A DNA stretch of 64,000 nucleotides. Origin: Nitrospirota bacterium. GTDB lineage: Bacteria; Nitrospinota_A; UBA7883; JACRGQ01. Of this stretch, positions 16,494 to 26,527 are shown piece after piece (position 1 is the stretch's first letter; each line of letters starts with the position of its first letter). The notes under the pieces were generated by a model. It was given only the letters and a program-made list of their open reading frames with translations, had not been told where the DNA came from and ran no database searches. Position numbers and translations under genes: made by a program. The stretch is from contig JAJRYD010000036.1 of the NCBI GenBank assembly GCA_024275955.1, positions 64,001 to 128,000 on the forward strand, written 5' to 3'.

Positions 16494-19136
16494 TTATTTT
16501 TCAGGGTTGATATTTCTAGCTTCAAGGTAAATATATTCACCTCTGATAAAGTTGTTCTTAATCATGTCTTCTTCAAGCGCTTGAAGTTCTTCCAATGTTT
16601 TAAGGCCGGATTTATTAAAATCTACCACAGATGTTATGTGCGGAGTAAACGCTACATGAAAACTTTTGCCAGTAACTTCAAAATGAATTCCGATCATCTC
16701 TTCAAGCATGAAAGAACCTACATCCTCGTATGGCGATAGCTCTTCCCCGTTGTTTTTTTCGCAGGCTCCGTTAACGCGGGGAAGCGTCGCCAGCCTTGGC
16801 GTGGAGAGAAGCGCGTCGGCAAACAGTTTTTGCTCGCTACTTCCTCCCAAATGATCGTAAACGGCAAGTAGTCCGTTTGGAACAAGCATTTTCTTTAGCG
16901 ATTTTAATAGCTTCTCTAAGTTGTGTATATGGTGCAGGGAATCCCACGCGACTATAGCGTCGAACTTTTCTCCGCTCTCGCAGAACTCCATTACGTCAGT
17001 CTCAATATAACGGATGTCCAAGTTTTCTTTCTTTGCCGTTTTGCTTGCCAGCTCGATACGGAAACTGCTTAGGTCTATGCCGGTTACCTTTTTGCCTTTC
17101 CTTGCAAGCTCAAGCGAAAGCCAGCCGGAACCAGAGCCTATCTCAAGTATGTTTTTTATCTCCGGCTTATCTACCGCGCTGATAAGCTTTGCTTTTTCTT
17201 TTCCACGCAGTATGTTTTCTATCTCCGGGTCAGACCAGAAGGCCTGAATAGAGTCGACTTTGGCTCCCCGTTGGAGGTCAACCCAAAGAGGCAGAACGTC
17301 TCCGCAAGTAGCCTCTTTTTCAAAGCTGTTCCAGTATTCTCCTTCCAGTTTTTTGCTGTCTTCGCCGTATTCGAGTATCCAGTAAAATCTTCTTGCTAGC
17401 TGGTGGTTTGGGTTGAGGTGCATACATTCTTTAAAGTGGGTCAGCGCCTCTTCTGCCTTGCCGTCCATATGGCTCATCCACCCCAAGTGAAAATGGGCGG
17501 GGGCCGCGTGCTGAATGGCATAATCGTAATCGTCGCACTCCATAATAATTTTAGTGAAATGAGAACCGGCATCGTCAAATTTCCCCAGCCGTTCATACGC
17601 GGTCGCCAGCATATGCCGTGTTCTTAAATGTTTTGGGAATTTTTTAAGTATGCTCTTTGCCTTCTCTACCAGTTCGGCATTTTGACGGCTGTTAAAAAGC
17701 GAGGTCATCTCCGGCATTAGTTTTCTTATTTCATCTAATTGAGCTGGGGGGATATAGTTTTTCTCGGCGGCTGTCGAGCGGAACTTAGCATCCTCTTTAT
17801 GTGGAAGCGCTTTCTCGAATGACGCGGCCATTTTCCGCGATGTTTTTAGGATGCTCTCTTTGTTGTATTTAGGGTAATCAAGAACACTGCCCGATATGCC
17901 GTTGAAGCTTTCTAGGCTGTCGGTTTTTAACCAACCGTTTTTTACAGCTTTCTCGTAGAACGGCGTTCCGGGGTGCGGAACAGCTATTGATGCCTGATAA
18001 CTGGAGATAAGGCCTTTAGAGAGCAGTTTCTTGCCGTATTCGATAGTTTTCTCGTCGCCTTCCCGCGTAGATCCAGAAGCGCCGATGATGAACGTGCCGT
18101 ATATCTCTATCCCAAGCTTTTTAGAAGCGGTGAGGACCTTAAGCAACCTATCCGGTTTTGTTTTTCTTCCGATGCTTTTCGATGTCTCCTCGTCGATTGT
18201 TTCTATCCCTATCCTAAGCTTGTAGTAACCAGCTTTTGACAATGCTTCGAGCAGTTCTTCATCTAGCAGAAGGTGGTTTGCCATAGCTTCGTAATGCAGG
18301 TCGTTGTTTCCAGATGCGATTATCGCATCGCAAAATTCCAGTATCGGTCTCTTTTTCACTATGTGTGTTTCTTCGTTAAAAAATACACCTTCAATACCGT
18401 TATACTTCCTGCGCATTGTTTCAATTTCGTTTATTATTCTCTTTGAGCTTCGCATCCTCCAGTTCGGCTTTTCGTAGTAAACAGTTCCGGCTACGCAGAA
18501 ATCGCAGGAGTAGGGGCATCCGCGCGAAGCGTGAACCTCGATAGAACGGTATTTTGTCCAACGCGAACCGCCAGCGTAGCTGTAGCCGATTCTGCTTATA
18601 TCGTCGTCTTCAGGGTCTGGCAGTGAATCTATATCAAGCAGTTGCCGGTGGGATTTCGGGTAGAGACCATCTATAGATTTTGGATCCTTTCCCTTTAGAA
18701 TGTCCCGTACAGTTTCTTCGTATTCACCTATGCAGGCAAAGTCGTTGCCGTCTTCAAGAACTTTTTGCGGGTAGATGGTCGCGTATTGTCCTGTCATTAT
18801 TATTTTTACGCTAAGCCTTTTTTTAATTTCGCCGGCAATTTTCATTATTTCACCGTATGTAACAGTGTCGGCTTCGAAAACCACCCAGTCCGGTTTTTCA
18901 TATTCCAGATATTTTATGTAGTCTTCTGTGGTGAAGCGTAGCCATGTTCCGTCGATCATTTTAACTTCATCATCCGGCAGGTCTCTTTTGAGAAGCGTAG
19001 AGAGATAGGCTAATTCGTACGGGAAGAATATAAATATAGGATAGTCCTGAATAAGGCTTGTCCACCGGCTTGGGAAAGGGCAGGGGTACCTGTTGCCGCT
19101 AAAACGGCCCGGAGGCGCCGCGATTATAATTTTCAT
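16494..19136 (-). CDS. B12-binding radical SAM - TPR - SAM methyltransferase fusion
   Basis: 880 residues in three parts. Residues 1-190: cobalamin-binding-like Rossmann domain (YLSTLLK, DWVVFEADTVT), though no canonical DxHxxG is seen. Residues 195-440: radical SAM core with the cluster motif C207-PYS-C211-DF-C214 and IGIETIDEETSKSIGR. Residues 485-600: TPR-like repeats. Residues 655-800: class I methyltransferase with motif I LEIGSGSGW (664-672), GIDLS and AWDSLHHIHN. Radical SAM/B12 enzymes usually methylate unreactive carbons or rearrange skeletons. A single chain with both radical and polar methylation capacity next to GT genes suggests glycan or lipid methylation. Confidence 0.87.
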   Translation of the reverse strand: MKIIIAAPPGRFSGNRYPCPFPSRWTSLIQDYPIFIFFPYELAYLSTLLKRDLPDDEVKMIDGTWLRFTTEDYIKYLEYEKPDWVVFEADTVTYGEIMKIAGEIKKRLSVKIIMTGQYATIYPQKVLEDGNDFACIGEYEETVRDILKGKDPKSIDGLYPKSHRQLLDIDSLPDPEDDDISRIGYSYAGGSRWTKYRSIEVHASRGCPYSCDFCVAGTVYYEKPNWRMRSSKRIINEIETMRRKYNGIEGVFFNEETHIVKKRPILEFCDAIIASGNNDLHYEAMANHLLLDEELLEALSKAGYYKLRIGIETIDEETSKSIGRKTKPDRLLKVLTASKKLGIEIYGTFIIGASGSTREGDEKTIEYGKKLLSKGLISSYQASIAVPHPGTPFYEKAVKNGWLKTDSLESFNGISGSVLDYPKYNKESILKTSRKMAASFEKALPHKEDAKFRSTAAEKNYIPPAQLDEIRKLMPEMTSLFNSRQNAELVEKAKSILKKFPKHLRTRHMLATAYERLGKFDDAGSHFTKIIMECDDYDYAIQHAAPAHFHLGWMSHMDGKAEEALTHFKECMHLNPNHQLARRFYWILEYGEDSKKLEGEYWNSFEKEATCGDVLPLWVDLQRGAKVDSIQAFWSDPEIENILRGKEKAKLISAVDKPEIKNILEIGSGSGWLSLELARKGKKVTGIDLSSFRIELASKTAKKENLDIRYIETDVMEFCESGEKFDAIVAWDSLHHIHNLEKLLKSLKKMLVPNGLLAVYDHLGGSSEQKLFADALLSTPRLATLPRVNGACEKNNGEELSPYEDVGSFMLEEMIGIHFEVTGKSFHVAFTPHITSVVDFNKSGLKTLEELQALEEDMIKNNFIRGEYIYLEARNINPEK

Positions 19137-19148
19137 GTTTGTAGTTAC

Positions 19149-20804
19149 CTATTTTAATCTTAAATTTTTACAAAAGGAATTTATTGTATTGAATTGGTAA
19201 TCGTCGTTAAACGCAAGATAATTCTTTGCCCTAACTTTTGCGGCAAATGCTATCACGTTTGAGTAAAAGGCGATATCTTTGTTGCTGAACGCGCAGACAA
19301 CAGTATCGTACCTAGCATTTTTGTCGATAATCATGCCTGCCTCTTTAGGGGTGAAGCTGGCCGACGATAGCTTGATGATGTTTACGCCGCGGCCAAATTC
19401 TTTAAGGTTTATATCCTGTTGGGTTACAACAATATCAATTTTTGCGTGAGGGGCTATTATTTTAAGAGCTTTTACCGCCTCTTGCGAATGGCTTATAGGC
19501 GACGACCTTAAAAATAGAACCTTTTTCAGCTTAAGGCGGTTAAGCTCAAAGAACGACATGGCAAACTGTTCTAAAGAAAATATAGATTCGGCCTTTGACG
19601 GTTTTTCGATAAACCGCGTAAGCGGTTTTAGCGTTTCATCCCAGTAAAACCTTTTTTTCACGGCGGTGATATTTTTGCTTAGTTTTTTAATTTTTAAAGG
19701 TTGTTTTACGAATGATTCAATTTTTTTCGCAAGTATTTTGTCGTCTCCAAACGGTACTATGGTTCCTATCTCCTCTTTTTCAATAAGGTCGCTTAATACG
19801 TTGCCCGGGTTGGTCACTATCGGCAAGCCTGCCCAAAGATAGTCCATCAGCCGTATGCGAAAGGCAAATCTGTTTTCAATGGTATCCTCAAAAGTCGTTA
19901 TCCCGATATCTGATTCGGTCAAGTAGTACTCTCGCTCCCTAAACGGTATCCAGTCGCTCAGGAAAAAGACATTTTTATTTAATATCTTTCTCTTTTTAGC
20001 AAGGTTTACAGCTTTTTGGTATTGGCTTGGAGGCGAGTCTGTGGCAGGGTGGGTTGTTCCCATAAAAACAAGTTTCGCGCGTGGGCAGGTTTTTTTAAGA
20101 CGTGCCATAGCTCTTATCGGCGTTAAGCAGTCGAACCAGTCCCAGATGGAACCTCCCCATAAGATAATGAAGTCCTTTTTTTCTATGCCGGGCAGTTTCC
20201 CTTTGAGAAGGTTTTTGCCGGTCCTCGGTTTTCTTTTTGGCAAGCCGTAAGGGGCGACGCTTATAATATTTTCAAAAGTCCGATTGTTTTTGTAATTGTC
20301 CGGCAATAATTTTCCAACGATAGTTAAGATGCCGATGTAGTAGTCGCGCTCTCTGTCACTCGCGCAGATAAAAAAATCTGCGGCGGCTATCTGCCTAAGT
20401 GTATAGCTGGTAAGTTCGGCAAGATGCAGATATTTTTCAGGTTCTGTTTTACCGGATGACTGGAGTCTTTCTATCTCCTCGAAATAGGTTATCGGGCAAA
20501 GGTCAAGCGCGAGCGGTTTTTTCATCTCGGTAGTGAGCTGGGTTACAAAATAAGCTGGTTGAGAGGCGAATACTATATCTGCCCATTTAATATGCTGTTT
20601 GACAGAGCCGATATCCTGATAGCGAATTTTTTTGATAGGGAATTTTTCCAAATGCCCCTCAGGCTCATACGCTGTCATAAGCCTTACCTCAAACTGTTTG
20701 GCGAGCGTTCGGGCTATTTCAAGCTGACGTATTCCCAGCCCGCCAAGCTTTCCCGTGACAGGCTCATGGCCGAATATCGCGACCTTTCTTTTACTCTTAG
20801 GCAC
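19149..20804 (-). CDS. GT4-like glycosyltransferase with extra C-terminal module
   Basis: 551 residues, GTG start overlapping the preceding gene by 8 bases. The GT-B part (1-430) has GGLGIRQLEIARTLAKQFEV at the donor-side N-terminus, FIILWGGSIWDWFDCLTPI and the C-terminal RIRLMDYLWAGLPIVT donor-binding region. Residues about 445-551 form a second small Rossmann-like unit (KVLFLRSSPISHSQEAVKAL ... YDTVVCAFSNKD) not normal for GT4. Likely a cytoplasmic sugar transferase of surface glycan assembly. Confidence 0.85.
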   Translation of the reverse strand: MPKSKRKVAIFGHEPVTGKLGGLGIRQLEIARTLAKQFEVRLMTAYEPEGHLEKFPIKKIRYQDIGSVKQHIKWADIVFASQPAYFVTQLTTEMKKPLALDLCPITYFEEIERLQSSGKTEPEKYLHLAELTSYTLRQIAAADFFICASDRERDYYIGILTIVGKLLPDNYKNNRTFENIISVAPYGLPKRKPRTGKNLLKGKLPGIEKKDFIILWGGSIWDWFDCLTPIRAMARLKKTCPRAKLVFMGTTHPATDSPPSQYQKAVNLAKKRKILNKNVFFLSDWIPFREREYYLTESDIGITTFEDTIENRFAFRIRLMDYLWAGLPIVTNPGNVLSDLIEKEEIGTIVPFGDDKILAKKIESFVKQPLKIKKLSKNITAVKKRFYWDETLKPLTRFIEKPSKAESIFSLEQFAMSFFELNRLKLKKVLFLRSSPISHSQEAVKALKIIAPHAKIDIVVTQQDINLKEFGRGVNIIKLSSASFTPKEAGMIIDKNARYDTVVCAFSNKDIAFYSNVIAFAAKVRAKNYLAFNDDYQFNTINSFCKNLRLK

Positions 20805-23172
20805 TTTTTTCCTTAAGTTTTTGTAGCATCTCTTTTGCCGCTTCGTGGAGCGGCAGTAGCTTTAGGCATTTCTCAAGCAGGCTTTTCTGTTTTTCTTTAT
20901 CTTCTTCGCGGCAAGCGAGCCGAAAAGAAACAGCCCCTCGGAGCTTGTCATCTAATGTCTCTTTAACAAGCTCGCGAAATATTTGTTGCGCCTCCATACT
21001 CTTTCCTGATTTTTCGATGCGGGACGCGAGCGCGTATTTTAGCGTTTCATTTTTTTTGTCACGGGCAAGGTAAAATTTTATTGTTTCAATTTCGTTCATC
21101 TTTTCCGAACCTAGTTTTGCTATTCCAAGAACAGCTTTGGTGTCTACCGACTCAAAGTAACACCCCTTTTTCTTTAGTATCGCGGTAAAAGTACCGAGAG
21201 CTTTTTCTTTAAGCTTAAGGCAGGCGTACGATTCGGCAAGCGGCATTAGAAACGCTGTACTCTCTGGCGAAAGGCTGAGCGCGTTCTCGAAATCATTGAC
21301 CGCTTCGCGGTATGCTTTTCTTTTGAAATTAAGCATTCCTGCAAGGCTTTTTGTTTCTGCTCCCTGTCCATGCGCGTTTATCTCTTTTTCTATCAAGTCT
21401 TCGGCTGTTTCATACTCCCCTAGCTCCATTTTCTGGCTTGCCAGCGCGAGCCTCGGCCCCGGGAAACCCTGATGTTCTTCCATCATCGTTTTCAAAATCG
21501 TTTCAGCCTCCAGTTTTTTATCTGTCTGCCCGAGTAGCTCTGCTAGATACAGCTTTCCATGCAGATCGTATCTGTTTAGTCGGCAGAGTTTCCTTGTTTC
21601 TTTAATGGCCCTTGCATATTTTCCTTTTAGCATGTCGCTTCTTTCTATACCGGGGGATGGCTCTCCCACCGCGCAAAGCCTCTCCATTAGAACCGCTTTT
21701 TCCTGCCAGGGAAGTGATACTGGATCGGCATTTTTATTTTCGACAGATTCCAGCCTATAAACGGGGAAACGGGATAGCACTACTTTGAGTAATCGGTATT
21801 TAAGGCCTGTGATATTTTCGAGCAGTTCCATATCTAGGTTATGAAATGCTTTTACGATATAGATAGGCCGGTGCTTTATTATGCCGCCTACTACGGTATC
21901 GAAGTAAACGGTTTTTGCGGGAGAATCCCACGGGCCGACGGCGTAATGCACAAACTGGTCAGATGCCGGTAGCCCAGCGTAAAAGTAGAGCTGGGTGAAA
22001 TTGCCCCAGACGAACATTCTGCCGCTTTCCTTCCGTATTCTTATAAGCCGTTTTATTATTTTTCCGAGATGGGGTAGGTAGATAAACTGGTCGAACTTTT
22101 TATATTGAGATAAGGTCTTTGCAGATGTCGGCTGAAGATAAAAACTTCTTTGCCGAAACGCGGTGTCGATAGTGGCAATAAAAAGCGTGAGAAGGAGAAT
22201 GGATGAGATGCTGTTCTCTACCTGCATTAGATAATCTACCGCTCCGCCTGTAGCTATGCAGAGCATCGCTACAATCGGTATGTAATGGTAGCGCGAGAAA
22301 AATTTCTGCAGTACGAAAATAATGATTGTGGTGACGGCAAATGCCGCGATCCAGATTCCATTTTTGCCGGAGAGCGAGAGGATAAGGGCAGGCAGTCCGT
22401 AGAGCCAGAGAGGGAGAGTGCGGGAGACTACCGTCGAAAAATCTTTGGCGATGTTTATAGCTCCCTTTTTAACCGACGGCAGTTGTATGCCGAGGGCGAA
22501 CCTTGCTTTAAGGCCTCTTAGCGACTCGCTGTCGATGTAACCGAGCAAAAGGTCTGCCGTAAACGAAAGGAGCAAAGGTATGGAACCTGCGATGATAAAG
22601 AGAAGCGTTTCATCTCTCCCGTAATACCATGCCACGGCAAGAATCGCCGGCGGGATGTAGGCCGCGCAGGAATACTTGAGTATGCATGAGAGCGCTAAAA
22701 GCATTCCGGCAGAGAGGCTGTTTCCGTTTATCAGCAGGTAAAAGGCAAGCAGTAGAACCGGCAGGTAAAGCTGTTCCTGATTGAACGAATGAGAGTAGAT
22801 TGCCGGAGCAGTGCCGAAAAAGGCAAACAGCATACCGCCTGCAAGCGCGGCAAAAGTGTTGCCGGAAAAGAGCAGTACCCCGTATGCTACGAGGACAGAT
22901 GAAGCGGCGTGAAACAGTGCGAGCAAAAGCCTTATACGCAATATCCCGTTGGTTCCGTTATTCCCATATACCGTATCGAGGATATGCATTCTCCATTGCG
23001 GGATGAATGTAAAAACATCTTTTTTCCATTTTATCCCTTTGCGCGCGAAGTGCGCCCTGTAGGTGTAGAAGGCGAAGTCTTCGTCTATCGGAAGATTTAA
23101 GAACGGTACCCGAAAAATGACCGCCGCGCCGGCAATCATCATGGCGTATGGAATAAAGGCCAAGTCTACCAA
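20797..23172 (-). CDS. Polytopic membrane glycosyltransferase-like protein with TPR tail
   Basis: 791 residues, TTG start behind GGGGGTAAC. The first 340 residues hold about ten TM helices; the early luminal loop has NLPIDEDFAFYTYRAHFARK, the acidic motif of PMT-like GT-C enzymes. Residues 360-490 are a soluble domain (WGNFTQLYFYAGLPASDQF) seen after GT-C folds. From about 520 onward there are seven or more TPR-like repeats. Its partner may be the following GT4 protein, overlapping by 8 bases. The role is probably sugar transfer from a polyprenyl donor outside the cytoplasm. Confidence 0.8.
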   Translation of the reverse strand: MVDLAFIPYAMMIAGAAVIFRVPFLNLPIDEDFAFYTYRAHFARKGIKWKKDVFTFIPQWRMHILDTVYGNNGTNGILRIRLLLALFHAASSVLVAYGVLLFSGNTFAALAGGMLFAFFGTAPAIYSHSFNQEQLYLPVLLLAFYLLINGNSLSAGMLLALSCILKYSCAAYIPPAILAVAWYYGRDETLLFIIAGSIPLLLSFTADLLLGYIDSESLRGLKARFALGIQLPSVKKGAINIAKDFSTVVSRTLPLWLYGLPALILSLSGKNGIWIAAFAVTTIIIFVLQKFFSRYHYIPIVAMLCIATGGAVDYLMQVENSISSILLLTLFIATIDTAFRQRSFYLQPTSAKTLSQYKKFDQFIYLPHLGKIIKRLIRIRKESGRMFVWGNFTQLYFYAGLPASDQFVHYAVGPWDSPAKTVYFDTVVGGIIKHRPIYIVKAFHNLDMELLENITGLKYRLLKVVLSRFPVYRLESVENKNADPVSLPWQEKAVLMERLCAVGEPSPGIERSDMLKGKYARAIKETRKLCRLNRYDLHGKLYLAELLGQTDKKLEAETILKTMMEEHQGFPGPRLALASQKMELGEYETAEDLIEKEINAHGQGAETKSLAGMLNFKRKAYREAVNDFENALSLSPESTAFLMPLAESYACLKLKEKALGTFTAILKKKGCYFESVDTKAVLGIAKLGSEKMNEIETIKFYLARDKKNETLKYALASRIEKSGKSMEAQQIFRELVKETLDDKLRGAVSFRLACREEDKEKQKSLLEKCLKLLPLHEAAKEMLQKLKEKSA

Positions 23173-23227
23173 GCTTTTTGTTACCCCCTTTTTTTTAGTA
23201 GTCGGCTTTATTTTGCCATTCTTGAGC

Positions 23228-24574
23228 TTATTTTCTCTTTTCTGCCGGCGCCCACTCCGGGCTGTAAGCTCCGCCTTGGAGGCTTGTTATCTGCGTCTGC
23301 CTTTCTCCGTTGGAATTCATAATAAAAAGCTGTTTGGTTCCGTTTCTGGTGCTTGTAAAAGCTATATGACGGCCATCGGGCGACCAGCTTGGGGACTCGT
23401 TGGAACCGTTATATACCGTAAGTTGTTTTTCAAACTTTCCTGTAACCCTTTTGAGATGTATGTTGAACTTATAGTCGCTTATGCTTGAGTAGGCTATCAT
23501 CTCTCCTTTGGGCGACCATGCAGGTTCACCGTTGTACGACCCCGAAAAGGTAAATCGTGATTTGTGCCTTCCGTCCTTATCCATAATGTAGATTTGCGGG
23601 CCTCCAGAAAAATCCGAGACAAAAGCTATTCTTTTGCCGTCTGGCGAAAAGGTTGGCGATGTTTCTATAGAACGCTCCGTGGTGAGCTGTTTAAGATTTT
23701 TACCATCGGTTCCTATTGAGTAGATATCGGAGTTCCCACGTTTCGCCATGCTAAAAGCTATAGTCTTGCCGTCTGGAGACCATGTCGGGGCGGAGTTTAA
23801 GCCTATCTTTTTTGATATCGCGAACCGGCTACCTTTTAACAGGTCTATGCCGTATATGTCGGGGTTTTTATAACGGTAGGTGGTAAACGCTATCTTATCG
23901 CCAAACGGCGACCAGCTTGGGGAGAGTACGATTGATTTTTCGTTGGTAAGCTGTAGCATGTTTCGGCCGTCGTAGTCCGAGACAACCAGCTCTTTCGAGC
24001 CGTTTACTTTCGATACGAACGCTATTCTCGTTTCTGCTATGCCATGTCCGCCGGAAAAGCGGTAGACCGTTTGGTCGGCGAAGCGGTGTACCATTTTTCT
24101 AAGTATAGATTTTGAGCCGGTATAGCGTGCGCCTATTATCCGTTCTTTCCGCGCTATGTCGTAAAGCCGTCCTTCTACTATCATTTCTCCGTTCTGGTTT
24201 ATGTAGTATTCGCCCCGCACCACGGAATCGGTGCCGAGCATTTTCCACGCCTTCCAGTCCGGCTTGCCGTCAACGGTTTCTTTTTCCGTCAGCTCTTTTA
24301 TCAGCTCTTTGTTGTCGAGTATTTCAAAAAAGCCGCTAAAGCCGAGGTCGAAAGCAAGAGCCTCGGTGAGTGATTTTGTGAGCTGTTTATCCTCCACCGT
24401 TTGCGCGTCGGTTTTTTTAAAAGTAAAATCAGATATCGCAAGGCGGACTGTCGCTCCTCTTTTGCGGTCTACATCTATATAGACTTGCGCCGCCAGAAGA
24501 TTTTGCGCGAGAGCTGTGATAAAAAGGAAAGCAAGGACTACTGCGTTACGGTGTCGTCTCAACTCTGAAACCAA
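23228..24574 (-). CDS. tolB: TolB beta-propeller protein
   Basis: Periplasmic component of the Tol system, about 448 residues. A TTG at 24574 preceded at ideal distance by GGAGGT gives a clean signal peptide (hydrophobic AVVLAFLFITALA, cleavage after LLAA). The N-terminal alpha/beta domain (to about 175) is followed by six propeller blades with repeated P-x-WSPDGK-x-IAF signatures. It starts 29 bases inside the TonB-like gene and follows tolQ-tolR. The usual Pal and YbgF genes do not follow here; the glycan block does. Confidence 0.92.
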   Translation of the reverse strand: MVSELRRHRNAVVLAFLFITALAQNLLAAQVYIDVDRKRGATVRLAISDFTFKKTDAQTVEDKQLTKSLTEALAFDLGFSGFFEILDNKELIKELTEKETVDGKPDWKAWKMLGTDSVVRGEYYINQNGEMIVEGRLYDIARKERIIGARYTGSKSILRKMVHRFADQTVYRFSGGHGIAETRIAFVSKVNGSKELVVSDYDGRNMLQLTNEKSIVLSPSWSPFGDKIAFTTYRYKNPDIYGIDLLKGSRFAISKKIGLNSAPTWSPDGKTIAFSMAKRGNSDIYSIGTDGKNLKQLTTERSIETSPTFSPDGKRIAFVSDFSGGPQIYIMDKDGRHKSRFTFSGSYNGEPAWSPKGEMIAYSSISDYKFNIHLKRVTGKFEKQLTVYNGSNESPSWSPDGRHIAFTSTRNGTKQLFIMNSNGERQTQITSLQGGAYSPEWAPAEKRK

Positions 24575-25280
24575 AGTATACCTCCAAAACATTTTCTTCG
24601 TACCCCGGCGGCAGTGGCGGGAAAGGCGTGGAGAGCCTTATAGCCTCTAACGCGGAGTTATCTACCTCGTCGCTTTGCGAAGAGTGGTCTATCTTGAGAT
24701 TTTTCATCTTCCCTTCCCTGTTTATCTGAAAATATGTTCTAACCATTAAAGTATTACTAGGAGAGAAGTTCAAGCTTAGTGTGTCCCAGTTGTTGTAAAT
24801 TTTCGACTCCATAATTCTTAAGTACCATTCGTAAGGAAACTTTTTTATATCTATTACGCCTCCGGTTTTCTTTTGCTTTACAAGGTCGGCTGTTTTTTTG
24901 ACCACCTTTTCCACTTTACTGACACTTTTCAGCTCTGCCGGTTCACTGTTTTTGGTTTTCATTTTCGTTACAGGCGCAATCTTTTTGGCCAGCGCTGTAC
25001 TTTTTGAAGGCACGGTGAACTTTTGCGCTTTACGTCTTGTTTTTCGTTTAGCTAGCGGTTTTGTCGCTTCCGCGACCGGCCCCGGGTCTGTAAGATGTAC
25101 TACATAACTGTCTGGTTCCTTTAACTCAGGTTTTTTATCTGGAAGTATTGATGGAACTACCCATATAGAAATTATCGCTATCAGGTGTACCGCAAGAGAG
25201 ATGGAAAGCGCTTTGATGAAGCTGTCAATGCTATCAGCCGCTATCGTTCTTCGGTTTATCTGTTCAACCTTGAGAGCCAT
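24546..25280 (-). CDS. tonB: TonB/TolA-type energy transducer
   Basis: 244 residues: an N-terminal cytoplasmic tail, one TM helix (about 24-45), a Lys/Pro/Thr-rich periplasmic spacer (about 70-140), and a C-terminal TonB-like domain with YLRIMESKIYNNWDTLS and STPFPPLPPGYEENVLEVYFGF. In a tolQRAB order this occupies the tolA position, but the C-terminal domain is of the TonB type, as in many deltaproteobacteria. Couples proton-motive force from TolQ/R to the outer membrane. Confidence 0.88.
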   Translation of the reverse strand: MALKVEQINRRTIAADSIDSFIKALSISLAVHLIAIISIWVVPSILPDKKPELKEPDSYVVHLTDPGPVAEATKPLAKRKTRRKAQKFTVPSKSTALAKKIAPVTKMKTKNSEPAELKSVSKVEKVVKKTADLVKQKKTGGVIDIKKFPYEWYLRIMESKIYNNWDTLSLNFSPSNTLMVRTYFQINREGKMKNLKIDHSSQSDEVDNSALEAIRLSTPFPPLPPGYEENVLEVYFGFRVETTP

Positions 25281-25287
25281 CTGATTT

Positions 25288-25710
25288 TTATTGAACTACC
25301 GTCAACGGCTCCGTTATCATCCCTAGATTAAGCACACCAGACCGCCTAGCGGTTGCCATCACCTCCACAACGAAACCGTAAGGCAAAGCTTCGTCTGCTT
25401 TAAGGAATACTTCTACATTTCGGTTTGCTACAGCTAGCTCTCTTAGCTTTTTCTCCAAATCGTCAAGCTTGATTTTCTTATCGTTGAAATGTATCTCGCG
25501 GTTCCTGTATAGAGTTATCGCCCATTTTTCTTCTTTGGCTATCGAGCCGGCCTGCGCGGAAGGGAGCTTTATCTCCATTCCATATTTTGCCAGCGGCGCT
25601 ACCACCATGAAAATTATCAGCAGTACCAGCATAACGTCTACGAACGGCGTTACGTTGATATCGGACATTACATGCTGGTCTCTGCGGAAGCGTTTGCCCT
25701 TGTAGCTCAT
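25288..25710 (-). CDS. tolR: TolR/ExbD biopolymer transport protein
   Basis: 140 residues. The ATG at 25710 overlaps the tolQ stop (ATGA) and gives the classic N-terminus MSYKGKRFRR, then SDINVTPFVDVMLVLLIIFM, in which the membrane-embedded Asp of ExbD/TolR is visible, followed by a periplasmic domain with KADEALPYGFVVEVM. Forms the proton channel with TolQ. Longer upstream reading in the same frame is an artefact. Confidence 0.93.
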   Translation of the reverse strand: MSYKGKRFRRDQHVMSDINVTPFVDVMLVLLIIFMVVAPLAKYGMEIKLPSAQAGSIAKEEKWAITLYRNREIHFNDKKIKLDDLEKKLRELAVANRNVEVFLKADEALPYGFVVEVMATARRSGVLNLGMITEPLTVVQ

Positions 25711-26420
25711 CTTTTGCCGAAATTCTTTTCGATAAGTGAAAGAAAGTCTAGGCTGAAATTGTCCATATCGGTAGAGAAAACCTTGACCCGGTGGTTGAAG
25801 TAGTTGTAGGCGATGACGGCTGGAACAGCGGTAACAAGCCCTGCGGCAGTCGCTATCAGCGCTTCGGCTATGCCGGGAGCAACTACAGCTATATTGGACG
25901 AGCCGGTAATGCCTATCGACTGGAAAGCGACCATAATCCCCCAAACTGTGCCGAAAAGACCTATAAACGGAGCTGTCGCGCCGGTGGTGGCAAGGAAAAA
26001 CAGGAACCGCTCCATGCTGGTAATCTCTACGGCGATGCTTCTCTCCATAGACCTGCTGATACTATCGAGCTTATCTAGGAAAAACCTACGCTCCCCATCT
26101 GCCGAATCGACGGCAGATGCTTTGAATTGGCTGGCAAACTCGTTATACCCCGCAAAAAAAACCTTAGCCACCGGAGAGGTTTTCATTTTTCTTGAAGTAT
26201 TATATATCTCTTCTAGGCTTTTCTGCCTGAAAAATATAGAGTTAAAATGATCTGTTTCTTGTTTAATCTTTCGGAAGCTTGATAGTTTAAAAAACATAAT
26301 CGCCCACGAGACGACTGAGAAGAGGGCGAGCAGAAGTAGCACTCCTTTACCTACGGCACCGGCGTTTAAAATCATATCGACCACACTGTGGGACGCGTAG
26401 GCTGTTTGGGCAGATTCCAC
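25707..26420 (-). CDS. tolQ: TolQ/ExbB proton channel subunit
   Basis: 237 residues with three TM segments (about 25-45, 140-160, 185-205). The conserved TGATAPFIGLFGTVWGIMVAF and AEALIATAAGLVTAVPAVIAYN helices match TolQ/ExbB. First gene of the tolQ-tolR-tonB-tolB operon; the intergenic stretch 26421-26527 upstream separates it from a divergent YHS gene and should contain both promoters. Confidence 0.93.
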   Translation of the reverse strand: MESAQTAYASHSVVDMILNAGAVGKGVLLLLALFSVVSWAIMFFKLSSFRKIKQETDHFNSIFFRQKSLEEIYNTSRKMKTSPVAKVFFAGYNEFASQFKASAVDSADGERRFFLDKLDSISRSMERSIAVEITSMERFLFFLATTGATAPFIGLFGTVWGIMVAFQSIGITGSSNIAVVAPGIAEALIATAAGLVTAVPAVIAYNYFNHRVKVFSTDMDNFSLDFLSLIEKNFGKR

Positions 26421-26527
26421 TAAGTTTTTATCTCCCTATTCGGTTAATAGGTGATGCTAAATGATGGGGTTGGGGGTGTCAAATAAAAAGCTTTTAACCA
26501 TTCTAAAAAGCAAAGTTTTAGCTGTTA

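Noticed and set aside
25711-25944. Longer N-terminus of the TolR protein
   Set aside because: It overlaps tolQ in another frame; the ATGA-overlap start at 25710 yields the standard TolR N-terminus.
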